Positions 16,125-25,737 are shown, numbered from the stretch's first letter. The stretch: 64,000 bases of DNA from CAZWCX01 sp964632945 (GCA_964632945.1 CAZWCX010000003.1:1-64000); one strand, 5' to 3'. Notes: generated by a model from the letters alone, not told the origin. Translations and numbers: made by a program.

Positions 16125-18221
16125 CTATCGACCGGCGCGGGACGGCGGTCGCTCCGGGCGGGGATCGAGATTCACCGTCCCCTCCGCCCGGTCCACCCCC
16201 ACGCTCCAATTGCGTACCGGGGGATTGGCGGAGCCGTCTTCGTCCAGCCAGGAGGAATCGTTGGCCCGTTCCGGGGCATACGTGTCGGTCCCGCCCACGT
16301 CCAGGAAGAGACCCAGCGAGGAGGCGTCGGCGAAGTAGGTCGATCCCCCGGTGCGATCGCGGAATCGCTCGTCGAAGATCGCCATGCCGGGCCGATTCCC
16401 GTCGCGAGTCCGGTAGACGTCGTTTCCGCCGATGTCGATCAGCATCGCGACCGAGCGGTTGATCGAATAGCCGAGTCCGTTCCCCTTCACCTCGTACGTG
16501 TCGTTGCCGGCGCCGTCGATCAGGAGGGCGACGGTGAAGTCGTGGCCGAAGGCGAGCGAACTCGTGCTCGTTTCATCGACGGCGTGCGTATCGTCGCCCG
16601 CCTCGTCGACCAGGGCGCCGATGCAAAAGTGAGCCCCGGAGCCCTGGGACCAGACGCAGCCCCGGTACCGGTCGTTGCCCGCGCCATCCCAGAGAAGTCC
16701 GGTGCCGAACCAGTACCCGGTCCCCATCGACCAGTTGCCGGCCGCGTATTGGTCGTCGCCCTCGACGTCGAGGAGCGCGCCGAGTCCGCCGGCCCACGAA
16801 TGACCGTCCGCGCCGTCGCCGCGCCGTCCCATGCCGCAGCCCTGGGCGTTGGAGACGGCGATCTTCCCTTCGCTGTGGTAGGACGCGCGGCCGGTGACGG
16901 CGGGATCCCGGATCGCTTCGTACACGTCGTTCCCGGATCGGTCGGCCAGCACACCCACGCCTCCGGCGCCGCCGAATCCCTGGCCATCCGACCAGACCTC
17001 GTACCGGTCGTTCCCCCGGGCGTCCAGGAGGGTGCCGACGCCGAGAAAGGCCGCCCCCTGTCCGGAGTACTTCAGGACATAGGTGTCGTTTCCGTCGAGG
17101 TCGGCGAGGACGCCCAGGCCGAGTTGCCCGAATCCCTGCGCGCAGGAGTCGGCGCGGTACGTGTCGTTCCCCGCCGCGTCGAGGAGGATGCCGATGCCGC
17201 ACATCCCCGAGCCCTGCGCGGGGACGTCCGCCTCGTAGACGTCGTTGCCGGCGAGGTCGAGGCAGAGCCCGATCGGGCGAGTCGCGTCGGCCGCGCCGGC
17301 CGGACCCAGGATGCGGTCGTTCCCGCCCAGGTCGACGAGCAGCCAGGCGTCCCGCGCGTCGACGGTATCGTCGCCGCCGCCGCGGATGCGCACCCAGCCC
17401 GCCGGAGCGGGCCAGTCGAACGCGAAGGGGGGAGCGGGCGGGAGCGCGGCCAGCGCGTGACGCGCCTGGTCGAGCGCCTCGGCGCACTGGAGCCCCGCGT
17501 ACCACAGGCTGGCCTCGTCCCAGCCGCGGGCGACGTCGTCGACTTCCGGGGCATAGTCGAGGGCGTCGGTGAGTTCCGCGCCCAGGTCGATCCGACGCGA
17601 CGCGTCCAGGCGGCTTTCCAGCGGGACATGGCGCCACGCCAGGCGCAGCCAGCGTTCCGCCATCACCAGGTTGCGCACCAGGCGGCCGAGGATGGGGCGG
17701 GCCGCTGCCGGCACGGCGTCGGCCCGTTTCGAGAGGTCGGCGCGATAGTCCGGATAGGGCGAGTCCTGCCCGAACGTGACGAAGCGCACGGGGCGATCGG
17801 CCGCCTGCTGCGCTTCGAGCAGCGCCTCGACGAGGTCGACGTCCGCGGCGGTCAGATTTGCCGAGTAGGAACGAAACGAGCCGATTCGCCGCTCGATCCC
17901 CAGGGCGAAGACGGCCTTGTAGAGCGCGCCGTCGGACTTCTCGCCGCGACGCGCGAGCGCCTCGGGGGCGAGCAGGGAACGGGCCGAACTGCCCAGCGTG
18001 CGCGCGACATTGACCACCGCCAGCGGCTCGGCCAGGGCGTCGTCGAAATGGCGGAGCTTGTGGGCGATGTCGGCCGGATAGCGGCTCCAGTAGCCGCGGG
18101 GACGCCAGCCGAGGTCCTCCCGGCGCAGCCCGACTCCGGCGAGGGCGTCATCGAGGGCGTCGGGGTGGGCGGCTGCGAAACCCAGGAGGACCAGGACGAA
18201 ACCGAGGATCGAACCGCGCAT
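16125..18221 (-). CDS. secreted 'GND' repeat solenoid protein
   Basis: The 698-residue protein starts at ATG 18221 behind GAGG, with a signal peptide at residues 1-18 (MRGSILGFVLVLLGFAAA). Residues 20-290 are a helical domain of no recognised family. Residues 299-670 hold about twelve copies of a roughly 30-residue unit with core (L)LD..GND.Y, followed by QG(F/S)G. The GND (or GDD, GTD) cores appear as AGNDVYEAD, DGNDTYVLK, EGDDQYAAG and so on. The regular spacing predicts a parallel beta-helix or beta-roll, possibly Ca-binding through the Asp/Asn turns. It is not a GGxGxDxUx RTX repeat. It is likely exported and attached to the envelope. No enzymatic motif was found. Confidence 0.75.
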   Translation of the reverse strand: MRGSILGFVLVLLGFAAAHPDALDDALAGVGLRREDLGWRPRGYWSRYPADIAHKLRHFDDALAEPLAVVNVARTLGSSARSLLAPEALARRGEKSDGALYKAVFALGIERRIGSFRSYSANLTAADVDLVEALLEAQQAADRPVRFVTFGQDSPYPDYRADLSKRADAVPAAARPILGRLVRNLVMAERWLRLAWRHVPLESRLDASRRIDLGAELTDALDYAPEVDDVARGWDEASLWYAGLQCAEALDQARHALAALPPAPPFAFDWPAPAGWVRIRGGGDDTVDARDAWLLVDLGGNDRILGPAGAADATRPIGLCLDLAGNDVYEADVPAQGSGMCGIGILLDAAGNDTYRADSCAQGFGQLGLGVLADLDGNDTYVLKYSGQGAAFLGVGTLLDARGNDRYEVWSDGQGFGGAGGVGVLADRSGNDVYEAIRDPAVTGRASYHSEGKIAVSNAQGCGMGRRGDGADGHSWAGGLGALLDVEGDDQYAAGNWSMGTGYWFGTGLLWDGAGNDRYRGCVWSQGSGAHFCIGALVDEAGDDTHAVDETSTSSLAFGHDFTVALLIDGAGNDTYEVKGNGLGYSINRSVAMLIDIGGNDVYRTRDGNRPGMAIFDERFRDRTGGSTYFADASSLGLFLDVGGTDTYAPERANDSSWLDEDGSANPPVRNWSVGVDRAEGTVNLDPRPERPPSRAGR

Positions 18222-18317
18222 GGGGACCTCGCAGGCAGCAGGGATTCGGGAGCGGAGTGCCGGGAACGCGCCCGCGATCGCGGGGACGTCCCGCGGGACG
18301 GGAGCTCGACGGCGTGC

Positions 18318-18346
18318 AGCCTACCGCGAGCGCGCGCGGGGAGCAA
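18318..18346 (-). promoter_or_regulatory. promoter of the GND-repeat gene
   Basis: The minus strand reads TTGCTC, 17 bp, TAGGCT, about 100 bases before the ATG at 18221 and after the stop of the RING gene. Confidence 0.6.
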
Positions 18347-18401
18347 TCTTCCGGCCGTTTTCCCCGGACCGGCGCGTCCGCGGCGATCTGCCCGGCCGGG
18401 T

Positions 18402-19226
18402 CTATCCCGCCGCGGGACCGGCGAGGGACCGCGCAGGACGCGCGCGCACGGATCCGCAAGCGTACATGCCGCAGCGACCGAAGTACTCCCAGCACTCCTC
18501 GTGATGGGCCGTGTGACAGTTGGAACACGAGCGGATGCGGCCGTCGAGGGTCTGCGCGCAAACCGGACAGCGTCCACCTGCGACCGCCTCCTCCGCGGAG
18601 ACCAGGCGGACGCCGGCGGATTCGACTCCGCGCATGCGGCGAAGCAGTTCCACCGATGCGGTCACCAGGCGCACGAGATCGCGCTCTTCCCGGATCAGGT
18701 TGCGACCGAGACGGACGCTCACTCCGGCCGGGCCCGCCTGCAATTGGAAGGACGCGCTCGCGCCGGCGAGGCCGGCGACGTCGTTGACGGCCTTGCGCGT
18801 GTCCGGGTCGAGGAGCCGTCGGACCCAGTCCGGCGAGGAGCCGAGGATTCGATACCGGCTGTCGAATTCCTCGTCGTCGACCAGGATGTCCTGGCCCCCG
18901 AACAGCTTCTTGAACTGACCCAGCAGGGTTTCCGGGACGATTTCCAGAGTGGAAGGGGCCGTCCACTGGAATTGCAGATCGGCGTGCAGTCCCGCCGGAT
19001 CGTACTTCTCGCCGAAGCGCAGGACCGCCGGCACGCCGTCGACGTCGAAGTGGAGCGCGGGGCGTTCGAGGAATCGCTTGCGGATTTCGCCGCCGTGAAG
19101 GAGCCGGATCGGCTCGAGCGCCTTGCGGACCCTGTGGCGGCGGCCGGCGAACCAGGTGCCGATGGCCGTGGCCACCACGACCAGGAAGTTGAGCACGAAC
19201 AGGCCGGTGTCGACGACCCATTCCAT
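18402..19226 (-). CDS. membrane-anchored prokaryotic RING-type zinc finger protein
   Basis: The 274-residue protein starts at ATG 19226 behind GAGAGG. One N-terminal membrane helix (residues 7-27, GLFVLNFLVVVATAIGTWFA) precedes a cytoplasmic domain of about 180 residues with no recognised family. The C-terminus, residues 220-258, carries the Prok-RING pattern CPVCAQTLDGRIRSCSNC, then HHEECWEYFG, RCGMYAC. That is four Cys/His pairs, like the bacterial RING-like fingers described in Planctomycetes and relatives. The central domain (LQFQWTAPSTLEIVPETLLG) may be a lipid- or ligand-binding beta fold. Whether bacterial RING fingers of this class have ubiquitin-like partners is not established, and no such partner is encoded nearby. 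Confidence 0.7.
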   Translation of the reverse strand: MEWVVDTGLFVLNFLVVVATAIGTWFAGRRHRVRKALEPIRLLHGGEIRKRFLERPALHFDVDGVPAVLRFGEKYDPAGLHADLQFQWTAPSTLEIVPETLLGQFKKLFGGQDILVDDEEFDSRYRILGSSPDWVRRLLDPDTRKAVNDVAGLAGASASFQLQAGPAGVSVRLGRNLIREERDLVRLVTASVELLRRMRGVESAGVRLVSAEEAVAGGRCPVCAQTLDGRIRSCSNCHTAHHEECWEYFGRCGMYACGSVRARPARSLAGPAAG

Positions 19227-19345
19227 TCAGGCCTCTCTTCCCCCGGCTCCTCGAGCGCGGGGAAGACCGCGCCGTGCGGTCGCGCCCATCGCGCGTCGCC
19301 GGGTCGGCGCGGCCGGAGTCAGGGGCTCCACGGCCTGCGCGTGGG

Positions 19346-21517
19346 TCAAAGTCCCAGCACGAACTTCTTCCAGGCCTCCTCCATCATCGGCAGGTCCACC
19401 TTGCCGAACGTCTCGGCGAAGGCGGCATGCTTGTCTTTGGTCCGGCGCAGGACTTCGTAGAAGCCGTCGATTCGCCCTGCGAAGCGTGGATCCTTGGTGT
19501 GCCAGAGGAAGTAGGCGAGCGACCATCCCTCGGCGTAGCAGAGTTGCGCGTCGGCGTAGTACTGGGCCTGGGTGTAGGCGAACAGTTTCGCAAGGGGGAC
19601 GTGCCGGTTCTGGCGAATCGCCTCCTTGATGTCCAGGATTCGATCCTTGTTTTCCTCGATGCGGAACTTGCCGTCGGAGGTGAACTCGCCGCCGTAGAAA
19701 TACTCCGCGACCCCCTCGTTGAGCCAGATCGGGATGTCGACGTCCCCGCCCATGTAAAGGTGCAGGTACTGGTGGCTTGCCTCGTGGTAAAGGATGTGGA
19801 AGGTCTTGCGCCGGCCCTGGTCGACCGTCTTGTAGCAGACGAGCTCGTTCTGGGACGGGCTGAAGTAGGCTGCTGCGCCGGTGACGCCGTTGGCGGAGGC
19901 GTACGACTCGAAGGCCTCCTGTTTGCGGAATGCCTTCACGGTGAAGCGATCGCCGGCGGCCTCGTCGAAGTCCATGGGGAAGCGGCGCCGGTACTCGGTC
20001 AGGATGGCCTCGAGATGGCGACCCAGTTCGCGGGCGAAGTCATCCTCGCAGTCGTGCTGGATCTCATAGTGGGCGGTGCGAAACGCCTTCCATCCGGGGG
20101 GGAGTTCCCCGGTCCGGCCGGAGCGGGCGAGTTTGGCGCGCTGATCGTCGTTCAGGAAGACGAAGGTCTTGATGCTCTCGAGGAAGTCCTTGTCCGGCTT
20201 GTCGCTCGCGGCGACGAAGCGGAGGGCGTACGCTTCTCCGTAGGCCGCGGTCAGTCCCACGGTCACGCCGGAGCCGTTGCGGCCGGAGTGGAAGAAGGTG
20301 GCCCCCGGCTGTCCCCCGAGGCGCGCGGGCTTGAGGGTGAAGGGGGCCTCATGGCCGAGGGACGGCTCCTTGCGATACAGGGCGACCGCGGCATCCAGGT
20401 TCGGGGCGTCATCGATGCGGATCACGTCGAGGAGTTCCGCCGCTCCGGTGCGGCGCTGATAGCGGACGATCACCCGGAAACGGTCGGCGCCGCGGAACTG
20501 CTCGTTGACCTCCTTGGGGGCCGGAATGCCCTCCCACCCCGACGGGGGCAGGAAGGCGAATCCGTACTCGGCGTTGACGTAGTGCTTCGCGCCGAAGGAG
20601 CCGGCGGGCCCGGCGTGGGGGCGGGGGCCGCCTCCGGCCGTGGCGGTTCCGGTCGGCGCCGGGCCGGTCTTGCCCGGTCCCGGGGCGTCGGAACTCGTCG
20701 GTTTCGTGCTTTCGCCGGAAGAGCCGGGCGGGGTCGAACCGGCCCCGGTCGAGGCGGACGAGGCTTTCGCGGTCGCCGTCGGGGCGCGCCGGACCGCGGC
20801 ATGCGCGGCCCACTCGGAATCCGCGAGCCCCGCCGCCTCGGCCTCCCCGGCATCCCGTTCGAGCGCCAGGAGCGCCAGGTCGGTGGCCGCCTCCGCGCCG
20901 CAGGTTGCGGACACGAGCGCCTGCCAGGCGGTCCAGGGGAGCGCTTTCCAGGGTTGCGTCACCACCGCCTTGCGCACGGAGATTTCGATTCCCGCGTCGA
21001 CCACCGCGGTGACCGTTCCCTCGCGCGGTTCGACTCCGAGTTTCGCGCACGGCAGGCCGCCGGACAGGGCGGTCAGGCCCTTGCCCATCCGCCCGGGCAG
21101 GCCGGCGAGCCGCTTGAGAACGGCTTTCCAGCGCTCGAACGCGGCGCGCGCCTCCGGATCCGTGATCGCGCGCAGGTCCTTGTCGACCGCGCGGACTGCC
21201 TCGGCAAAACGCCCCTCCCGGACGGCCGTCGACACCGCAGGGCTGCTCGCGTCGAAGGCCGATCGCACGGGGGTCTTCGGTCCGCCGCGTTGCGAACCCG
21301 CTTCGCCCGCGCCCACCGGAAAGTCGGGGAGCCCCGGTCCTCCTTTGCGCGACTTCTTCCCGGCGTCGGGCACGACGGTCTCGGCGACCTTTCCGGCGAT
21401 GTCCCCGGGGAGGGCGCGCTCCGCCTGGAATCCGGACTGGAAGGCGAGGGCGACGAGGCCCACGAAACCCAGGATGCCGATCAGGCCGATGACGATCCGC
21501 GGTCCTTGGTGGCGCAT
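19346..21517 (-). CDS. membrane-anchored DUF1570-type zinc metallopeptidase
   Basis: The 723-residue protein has an N-terminal anchor helix at about residues 9-27. A region of about 200 residues of unknown fold follows, then a Ser/Thr/Pro/Gly-rich linker (250-320), a beta-rich domain (YGFAFLPPSGWEGI) and a C-terminal gluzincin domain. The zinc site is HEASH at 578-582, with the downstream third ligand in WLNEGVAEYF (Glu601). The C-terminus fits the DUF1570 family common in Planctomycetota. The orientation predicts a periplasmic peptidase. The ATG at 21517 is preceded by GGAG. Substrate unknown. It is transcribed from its own promoter at 21548. Confidence 0.8.
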   Translation of the reverse strand: MRHQGPRIVIGLIGILGFVGLVALAFQSGFQAERALPGDIAGKVAETVVPDAGKKSRKGGPGLPDFPVGAGEAGSQRGGPKTPVRSAFDASSPAVSTAVREGRFAEAVRAVDKDLRAITDPEARAAFERWKAVLKRLAGLPGRMGKGLTALSGGLPCAKLGVEPREGTVTAVVDAGIEISVRKAVVTQPWKALPWTAWQALVSATCGAEAATDLALLALERDAGEAEAAGLADSEWAAHAAVRRAPTATAKASSASTGAGSTPPGSSGESTKPTSSDAPGPGKTGPAPTGTATAGGGPRPHAGPAGSFGAKHYVNAEYGFAFLPPSGWEGIPAPKEVNEQFRGADRFRVIVRYQRRTGAAELLDVIRIDDAPNLDAAVALYRKEPSLGHEAPFTLKPARLGGQPGATFFHSGRNGSGVTVGLTAAYGEAYALRFVAASDKPDKDFLESIKTFVFLNDDQRAKLARSGRTGELPPGWKAFRTAHYEIQHDCEDDFARELGRHLEAILTEYRRRFPMDFDEAAGDRFTVKAFRKQEAFESYASANGVTGAAAYFSPSQNELVCYKTVDQGRRKTFHILYHEASHQYLHLYMGGDVDIPIWLNEGVAEYFYGGEFTSDGKFRIEENKDRILDIKEAIRQNRHVPLAKLFAYTQAQYYADAQLCYAEGWSLAYFLWHTKDPRFAGRIDGFYEVLRRTKDKHAAFAETFGKVDLPMMEEAWKKFVLGL

Positions 21518-21547
21518 GGGGAGGCTCCGGAAGGGGACTTCCCCCAG

Positions 21548-21577
21548 AGCCTACCCAAGACGGACCGGCCGGCGCAA
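21548..21577 (-). promoter_or_regulatory. promoter of the DUF1570 peptidase gene
   Basis: The minus strand reads TTGCGC, 18 bp, TAGGCT, about 30 bases before the ATG at 21517. Confidence 0.6.
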
Positions 21578-21587
21578 GGGACAGCCG

Positions 21588-23552
21588 TCACTTCGATGCC
21601 GCCGGCGCGGCGCGCGCCTTCAGCCAGGACCGGACGTCCGCCTCCCGCGAGTTTCCGGAGATCCGTCGGAGCGCGAGGAGGGCGGACTGGCGCACGCGCG
21701 CGGAGCCGTGGTCGAGGAGTTTGGCCAGGAAGTCCACCGACTCGGGCGCCCGCAGACGCGAGAGCAGTTCGATGTATACCGGCTTGGACGTGTCGGGGAG
21801 CGCGTCGATGAGGCGATGAAACGCCGGTGCGGCCGCGACGACTCCATCCTCGGCAAGTCTGCGGGCGGCGAGGAGTCGGCCCTCGGGATCGCCTTCCTCC
21901 TCGAGTTCGGCGATCAGGTCGGCGAGTCCCGCCGCCGCCGCCTGGGCCGCGCCGGCCAAGACGCTCGAGATCTCCGCCGTTGCGGCGGCGAGATCCGCCG
22001 ACGGGAGCGTCAGAAAGTCGCGGGTCGCGGGTGGGGACGTATTCTCCTCGGCGTAGAGCGGCAGGTAGCGATAGTAGACCTCCAGGGTGAGCAGCGCCAG
22101 GCAGGTGGCATAGAGCCGACCCGCCTCCCGCCCCAGCCATCCGGCGAGGGGATCCCATGATCCGCGCGCGTGACCCTGGCCGGACTGAGTCCCGACCAGA
22201 CGGTCCCGCACGACGGCGTTCCACCGGCGCCAGTCATCCCCGCCCCGATGGAAGAGCGCCATGCTGCCGTAGTAATAGAAGGCGCCCGGGTCGTACCATT
22301 GATCGTGCCCCACCGCCGGCTTGGAGGCCTGCGGCAGGAACGCGAACATCCGCTGGATGGCGGCGGTGCGCGGGTCTTCCCCGGGGACATCGAGATAGGT
22401 GCGGATCAGGAGGCCCACGGGGGTGAGCGATTCCCAGCAGTAGGAGGGCTCTCCGCACGGAATCGGAGAATCCGCGTAGATCACTTTGTTCGAGTACGTC
22501 AACCGGCCGGCATCCGCAGCGCAGCGGACGAAGGCGTCCCGCGCCTTTTCCCACATTTCCCGGTCGAAGGGGATTCCGGACAGTCGGGCCGATCGCAGCG
22601 CGGCGACCGCCCAGCCGTGGATGGACATGTCATCGCGCCCGGTGGGAGGCGGCTTGTAATCCCACCCGCCGCCGGGCTGCTGCATTCGCGCCATGTGGTG
22701 CAGTCCCTTCTGGGCCATGCGCGCGAGTTCGAGATTGCCGGTGAGCGCATAGGCTTCGGACAACGCCAGCGTGCAAATGGCCTGGCTGTAACCGTCGGCC
22801 CAGGAGGGTCCGCAGAAGGACCCATCCGGAGCCTGCTTCCGTCGCAGCCAGGCCAGGCCGCGTCCGACCGCATCGGCGTGATCCCCCTGGATGTGGGTGT
22901 GGCCGGCGCCGAGGAAGCAGAGCAGCGAAAGTCCCGTGAATCCGGGGGTGAACTCGTCCTGCGACGGTCCGCTGCAGCGGTCACCGCGGGGGCACTGGCG
23001 CGACCATCCGGCCCCGCGCCAGGACCCGTCCGGGCTCTGGTGGCGCAACAGCCAGCGCAAGCCATCGGCCACGGCGCGTTCGCTTTCCTCGGTTCCGCCG
23101 TATCGTCGCAAGGCATCGCCGCGACCGGCGCCGCCGCGTCCCTGGTAGGCTCCCGGCGTTCCCGAGGCCGGGGCCGAAGATTCCTGCACGGCGCCGAGCG
23201 CCAGGCGTGGTTCCTTCTCCGGCATCGGATCCGGCATCGGGTCGACCGGCGATTCGGTCTCACGGGTTTCTTCCTGCTGCGGCGGTTCCTCGTCGTCCTT
23301 GCCCAAGGCCCCCAGGTCGAGACCCTTGCGTCCCCCGTCGGGATCGCCCAGGGTCACCAGGAACGTCGGCGGCTCGGGTTCCGGCACCGAATGGACCAGA
23401 CCGAGGAAGAGCCAGAGCAGCAGCAAGTGCAGCGAGACGGAGATCGCCCAGCCCGGGATGCGCCCCAGGACGGCGCGGCAACGCCGCACCCAGGCCGGTC
23501 GCGGCGAGCGCCGGCGGGTCCGGGGCGGGACGGTGGAAGTCGGTTGGTCCAT
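21588..23552 (-). CDS. membrane-anchored squalene-cyclase/prenyltransferase-like repeat protein with C-terminal HEAT-like repeats
   Basis: The 654-residue protein starts at ATG 23552 after a GGGGGGA stretch. Its cytoplasmic N-terminus is basic, followed by one helix (about residues 38-55) and an acidic Pro/Glu-rich linker. An alpha/alpha toroid of the squalene-cyclase/terpenoid-cyclase class carries repeats such as LRWLLRHQSPDGSWRGAG, LAWLRRKQAPDGSFCG and GLHHMARMQQPGGGWDYK. The DxDD protonation motif of true squalene-hopene cyclases is not visible, so it is probably not a terpene cyclase. The last 130 residues (YIELLSRLRAPESVDFLAKL, VRQSALLALRRI) are HEAT-like. Such proteins are common in Planctomycetota and have no known function. 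Confidence 0.75.
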   Translation of the reverse strand: MDQPTSTVPPRTRRRSPRPAWVRRCRAVLGRIPGWAISVSLHLLLLWLFLGLVHSVPEPEPPTFLVTLGDPDGGRKGLDLGALGKDDEEPPQQEETRETESPVDPMPDPMPEKEPRLALGAVQESSAPASGTPGAYQGRGGAGRGDALRRYGGTEESERAVADGLRWLLRHQSPDGSWRGAGWSRQCPRGDRCSGPSQDEFTPGFTGLSLLCFLGAGHTHIQGDHADAVGRGLAWLRRKQAPDGSFCGPSWADGYSQAICTLALSEAYALTGNLELARMAQKGLHHMARMQQPGGGWDYKPPPTGRDDMSIHGWAVAALRSARLSGIPFDREMWEKARDAFVRCAADAGRLTYSNKVIYADSPIPCGEPSYCWESLTPVGLLIRTYLDVPGEDPRTAAIQRMFAFLPQASKPAVGHDQWYDPGAFYYYGSMALFHRGGDDWRRWNAVVRDRLVGTQSGQGHARGSWDPLAGWLGREAGRLYATCLALLTLEVYYRYLPLYAEENTSPPATRDFLTLPSADLAAATAEISSVLAGAAQAAAAGLADLIAELEEEGDPEGRLLAARRLAEDGVVAAAPAFHRLIDALPDTSKPVYIELLSRLRAPESVDFLAKLLDHGSARVRQSALLALRRISGNSREADVRSWLKARAAPAASK

Positions 23553-23737
23553 GAAGATCCCCCCTGCGATCGCGGGTTCCGGAGACCCCCGGGTTGTAAC
23601 GGAATCGCGGCGGGAATGTTTCACCGGCGGGTCTGCGATTGTAGAGAATTGTGAAACCGCCGTCTCGACCCGGAAGGGGGCGGGGGGGCTGCATCCGCGA
23701 TTGCGCAAGTGGGAGCGCGGGGGCGATCGTTCGCCGA

Positions 23738-24991
23738 TCATCCCTCCCGCAAGGCGACGACCGGATCCAGCCGGCTCGCGCGAAAGGCCGGGAACGACCC
23801 GGAAATGACGCCCACCGCCACGGAAACGACGACGCCGAGCAACACGGATCCCGGGGTGATTACGGTGCGGAAGACGCCGTGGCCGGCGAACGTCGTCACC
23901 GCGAAGGCCCCGGCCACGCCCAACCCGATGCCCAGCGCCCCGCCGATCATCGCCAGGATTACGCTCTCGGCCAGAAATAGAACCACGATGTCGTGCCGGG
24001 TCGCGCCGACCGCCCGGCGCAGGCCGATTTCCGGGCGCCGCTCGGCCAGATTCGCCAGCATGATGTTCATGATCCCGATCCCGCCGACCAGGAGGGAGAT
24101 CGCCGCGATCGCCCCGGCCACGATCGCCGCGGTCCACTGGATCTCCCGCATCTTGGCCAGCAGTTCCACCGGCACCACCATCTCGAAGTCCTTTTGCTCG
24201 TGACGGTCGCGCAGGAAAGTTTCGATCACGCTCGCCGTGATCGACACGTTCTCTTCCCCGGCCACCTGCACCACCGCCAGGTCCACCTCGGGCGTCTTCT
24301 CGTTTCCCGTCTGCAACCCCAACAACCGCTCCGCCGTCTCCAGGGGGAGGAAGATCATTCGGTCCCGGTTTTCCATCCGGAAGTCGCCGCCCTCGACCTC
24401 CAGCGATTCCAGAATGCCCACCACCCGGAAGTAGAGCGAGCGGATCTTCACGTCCCGGCCGATCGCCTCGCGCGAGCCGAACAACTGCTCGCGCGCCTTC
24501 GGCCCCAACACGCACACGCGCGCGGCCTCGCGGTTCTCCGACTCGTGGAAGAACCGCCCCGCCGACAGCCCGTGCCGCATCACCTCCGGGTACCGCGCCC
24601 CCGTCCCGCTCACCTGCACGTCGGCCCGCCGGTCGTCCACCCAGACCTCCTGGCGGACTTCGCGAAACGCCAGCACCGAGCGGATCGTCGGCACCCGTCG
24701 CTGCAGGATGTCCAGGTCCTCCCGCCGCAGGCCGTATTCGAGCAGCCACGGAGTCTCCGCCTTCTCGTTCCGCTTGTCCAACACCGTCGGCCGGACGCTG
24801 CGGACGAGGATGTTCTCCAGCCCGAAGGCGCGCACCTCCTCCAGGATTTTCTGCGACACGCCCTCGATGATCGACACCGTCGTGATCACGGCGCACACGC
24901 CGAAGACGATCCCCAGCACCGTCAGGAACGAACGGAAGGCGTGCATCCGCACATTTCGCAAGGCCAGGAGCAAGGCGTGCAGGAGGTTCAT
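23738..24991 (-). CDS. ABC exporter permease, MacB/FtsX type
   Basis: The 417-residue protein starts at ATG 24991, overlapping the ATPase stop as ATGA. The order is an N-terminal helix (FRSFLTVLGIVFGVCAVITT), a large periplasmic MacB-like domain (residues 45-280) and three C-terminal helices with the FtsX signature IGIMNIMLANLAERRPEIGL and RRAVGATRHDI. The protein ends FRASRLDPVVALREG, the usual terminus of the family. With the ATPase and membrane-fusion protein upstream it forms a tripartite mechanotransmission exporter for a lipopeptide, toxin or lipoprotein-like substrate. No outer-membrane factor is encoded in the window. Confidence 0.92.
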   Translation of the reverse strand: MNLLHALLLALRNVRMHAFRSFLTVLGIVFGVCAVITTVSIIEGVSQKILEEVRAFGLENILVRSVRPTVLDKRNEKAETPWLLEYGLRREDLDILQRRVPTIRSVLAFREVRQEVWVDDRRADVQVSGTGARYPEVMRHGLSAGRFFHESENREAARVCVLGPKAREQLFGSREAIGRDVKIRSLYFRVVGILESLEVEGGDFRMENRDRMIFLPLETAERLLGLQTGNEKTPEVDLAVVQVAGEENVSITASVIETFLRDRHEQKDFEMVVPVELLAKMREIQWTAAIVAGAIAAISLLVGGIGIMNIMLANLAERRPEIGLRRAVGATRHDIVVLFLAESVILAMIGGALGIGLGVAGAFAVTTFAGHGVFRTVITPGSVLLGVVVSVAVGVISGSFPAFRASRLDPVVALREG

Positions 24992-25665
24992 GCGTCCTCC
25001 AGGCGCCCGTCCGTCAGGCGCAGGATCCGCCCCGCGCGGCGCGCCAGATCGGGATTGTGCGTGACCAGCACCACCGTTCGCCCCTCCGCGTGCAGTTCCT
25101 CCAGCAGGCCGAAGATCGCCTCGCCGGTGCGCGCGTCCAGGTTCCCCGTGGGTTCGTCCGCCAGGAGCAGGTCCGGCTCCGTCGACAGCGCCCGCGCGAT
25201 CACCGCACGCTGCATTTCTCCGCCGGACAACTCGCACGGACGGTGCGTCAGCCGGTGCGACAGACCCACCCGGTCCAGGTACTTCAGGCAGCGCTCCCGC
25301 CGCTCCTTCCCGGACAGCCCGGAGTAGAGCAGCGGCAACTCCACGTTGTCCAGGGTGGTCCCCTGGGGAAGCAAATGGAACGACTGGAAGACGAATCCGA
25401 TCGAGCGGTTGCGCAACCGGGAGAGATCCTGGTCCGAACGTCGGATGATCTCCTCGCTGCGGAACCGGTAGGTCCCGCCGGTGGGGCGATCCAGCATGCC
25501 CAGGATGTGGAGCAGCGTGGACTTGCCCGACCCGGAGGAGCCGATCAGCGCGACGAACTCCCCCTCGGCGATGCCGAGGGAGACCTCCCGCAGCGCCCAG
25601 ACTTCGTCGGCCTGGCGGCGATAGACCTTGGACACACGGTCCAGTTCGGCGACCCAGGGGGGCAT
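24988..25665 (-). CDS. ABC exporter ATPase, MacB/LolD type
   Basis: The protein has 225 residues from ATG 25665 (MPPWVAELDRVSKVY). A GTG at 25719 is an alternative start adding 18 residues, but neither start has an ideally spaced ribosome-binding site. It shows Walker A GSSGSGKST, Q-loop VFQSFHLLPQGTTLDN, ABC signature LSGGEMQRAVIARAL, Walker B LLLADEPTGNLD and the switch histidine in VTHNPD. It energises the permease encoded in the ATGA overlap downstream. The gene order adaptor-ATPase-permease is standard for MacAB-like systems. Confidence 0.92.
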   Translation of the reverse strand: MPPWVAELDRVSKVYRRQADEVWALREVSLGIAEGEFVALIGSSGSGKSTLLHILGMLDRPTGGTYRFRSEEIIRRSDQDLSRLRNRSIGFVFQSFHLLPQGTTLDNVELPLLYSGLSGKERRERCLKYLDRVGLSHRLTHRPCELSGGEMQRAVIARALSTEPDLLLADEPTGNLDARTGEAIFGLLEELHAEGRTVVLVTHNPDLARRAGRILRLTDGRLEDA

Positions 25666-25737
25666 GGGGCGACGGCTCCGCCGGTGGGGACCACTCGATT
25701 CGCGCCGGACACCCGCCACGGGGCCCGGAGATCGCCG

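Noticed and set aside
16125..18221. RTX (hemolysin-type) calcium repeats
   Set aside because: The units do not follow GGxGxDxUx; they are LD..GND.Y with longer spacing.
21588..23552. Squalene-hopene cyclase
   Set aside because: No DxDD motif, and the architecture (membrane anchor, HEAT tail) differs from true cyclases.
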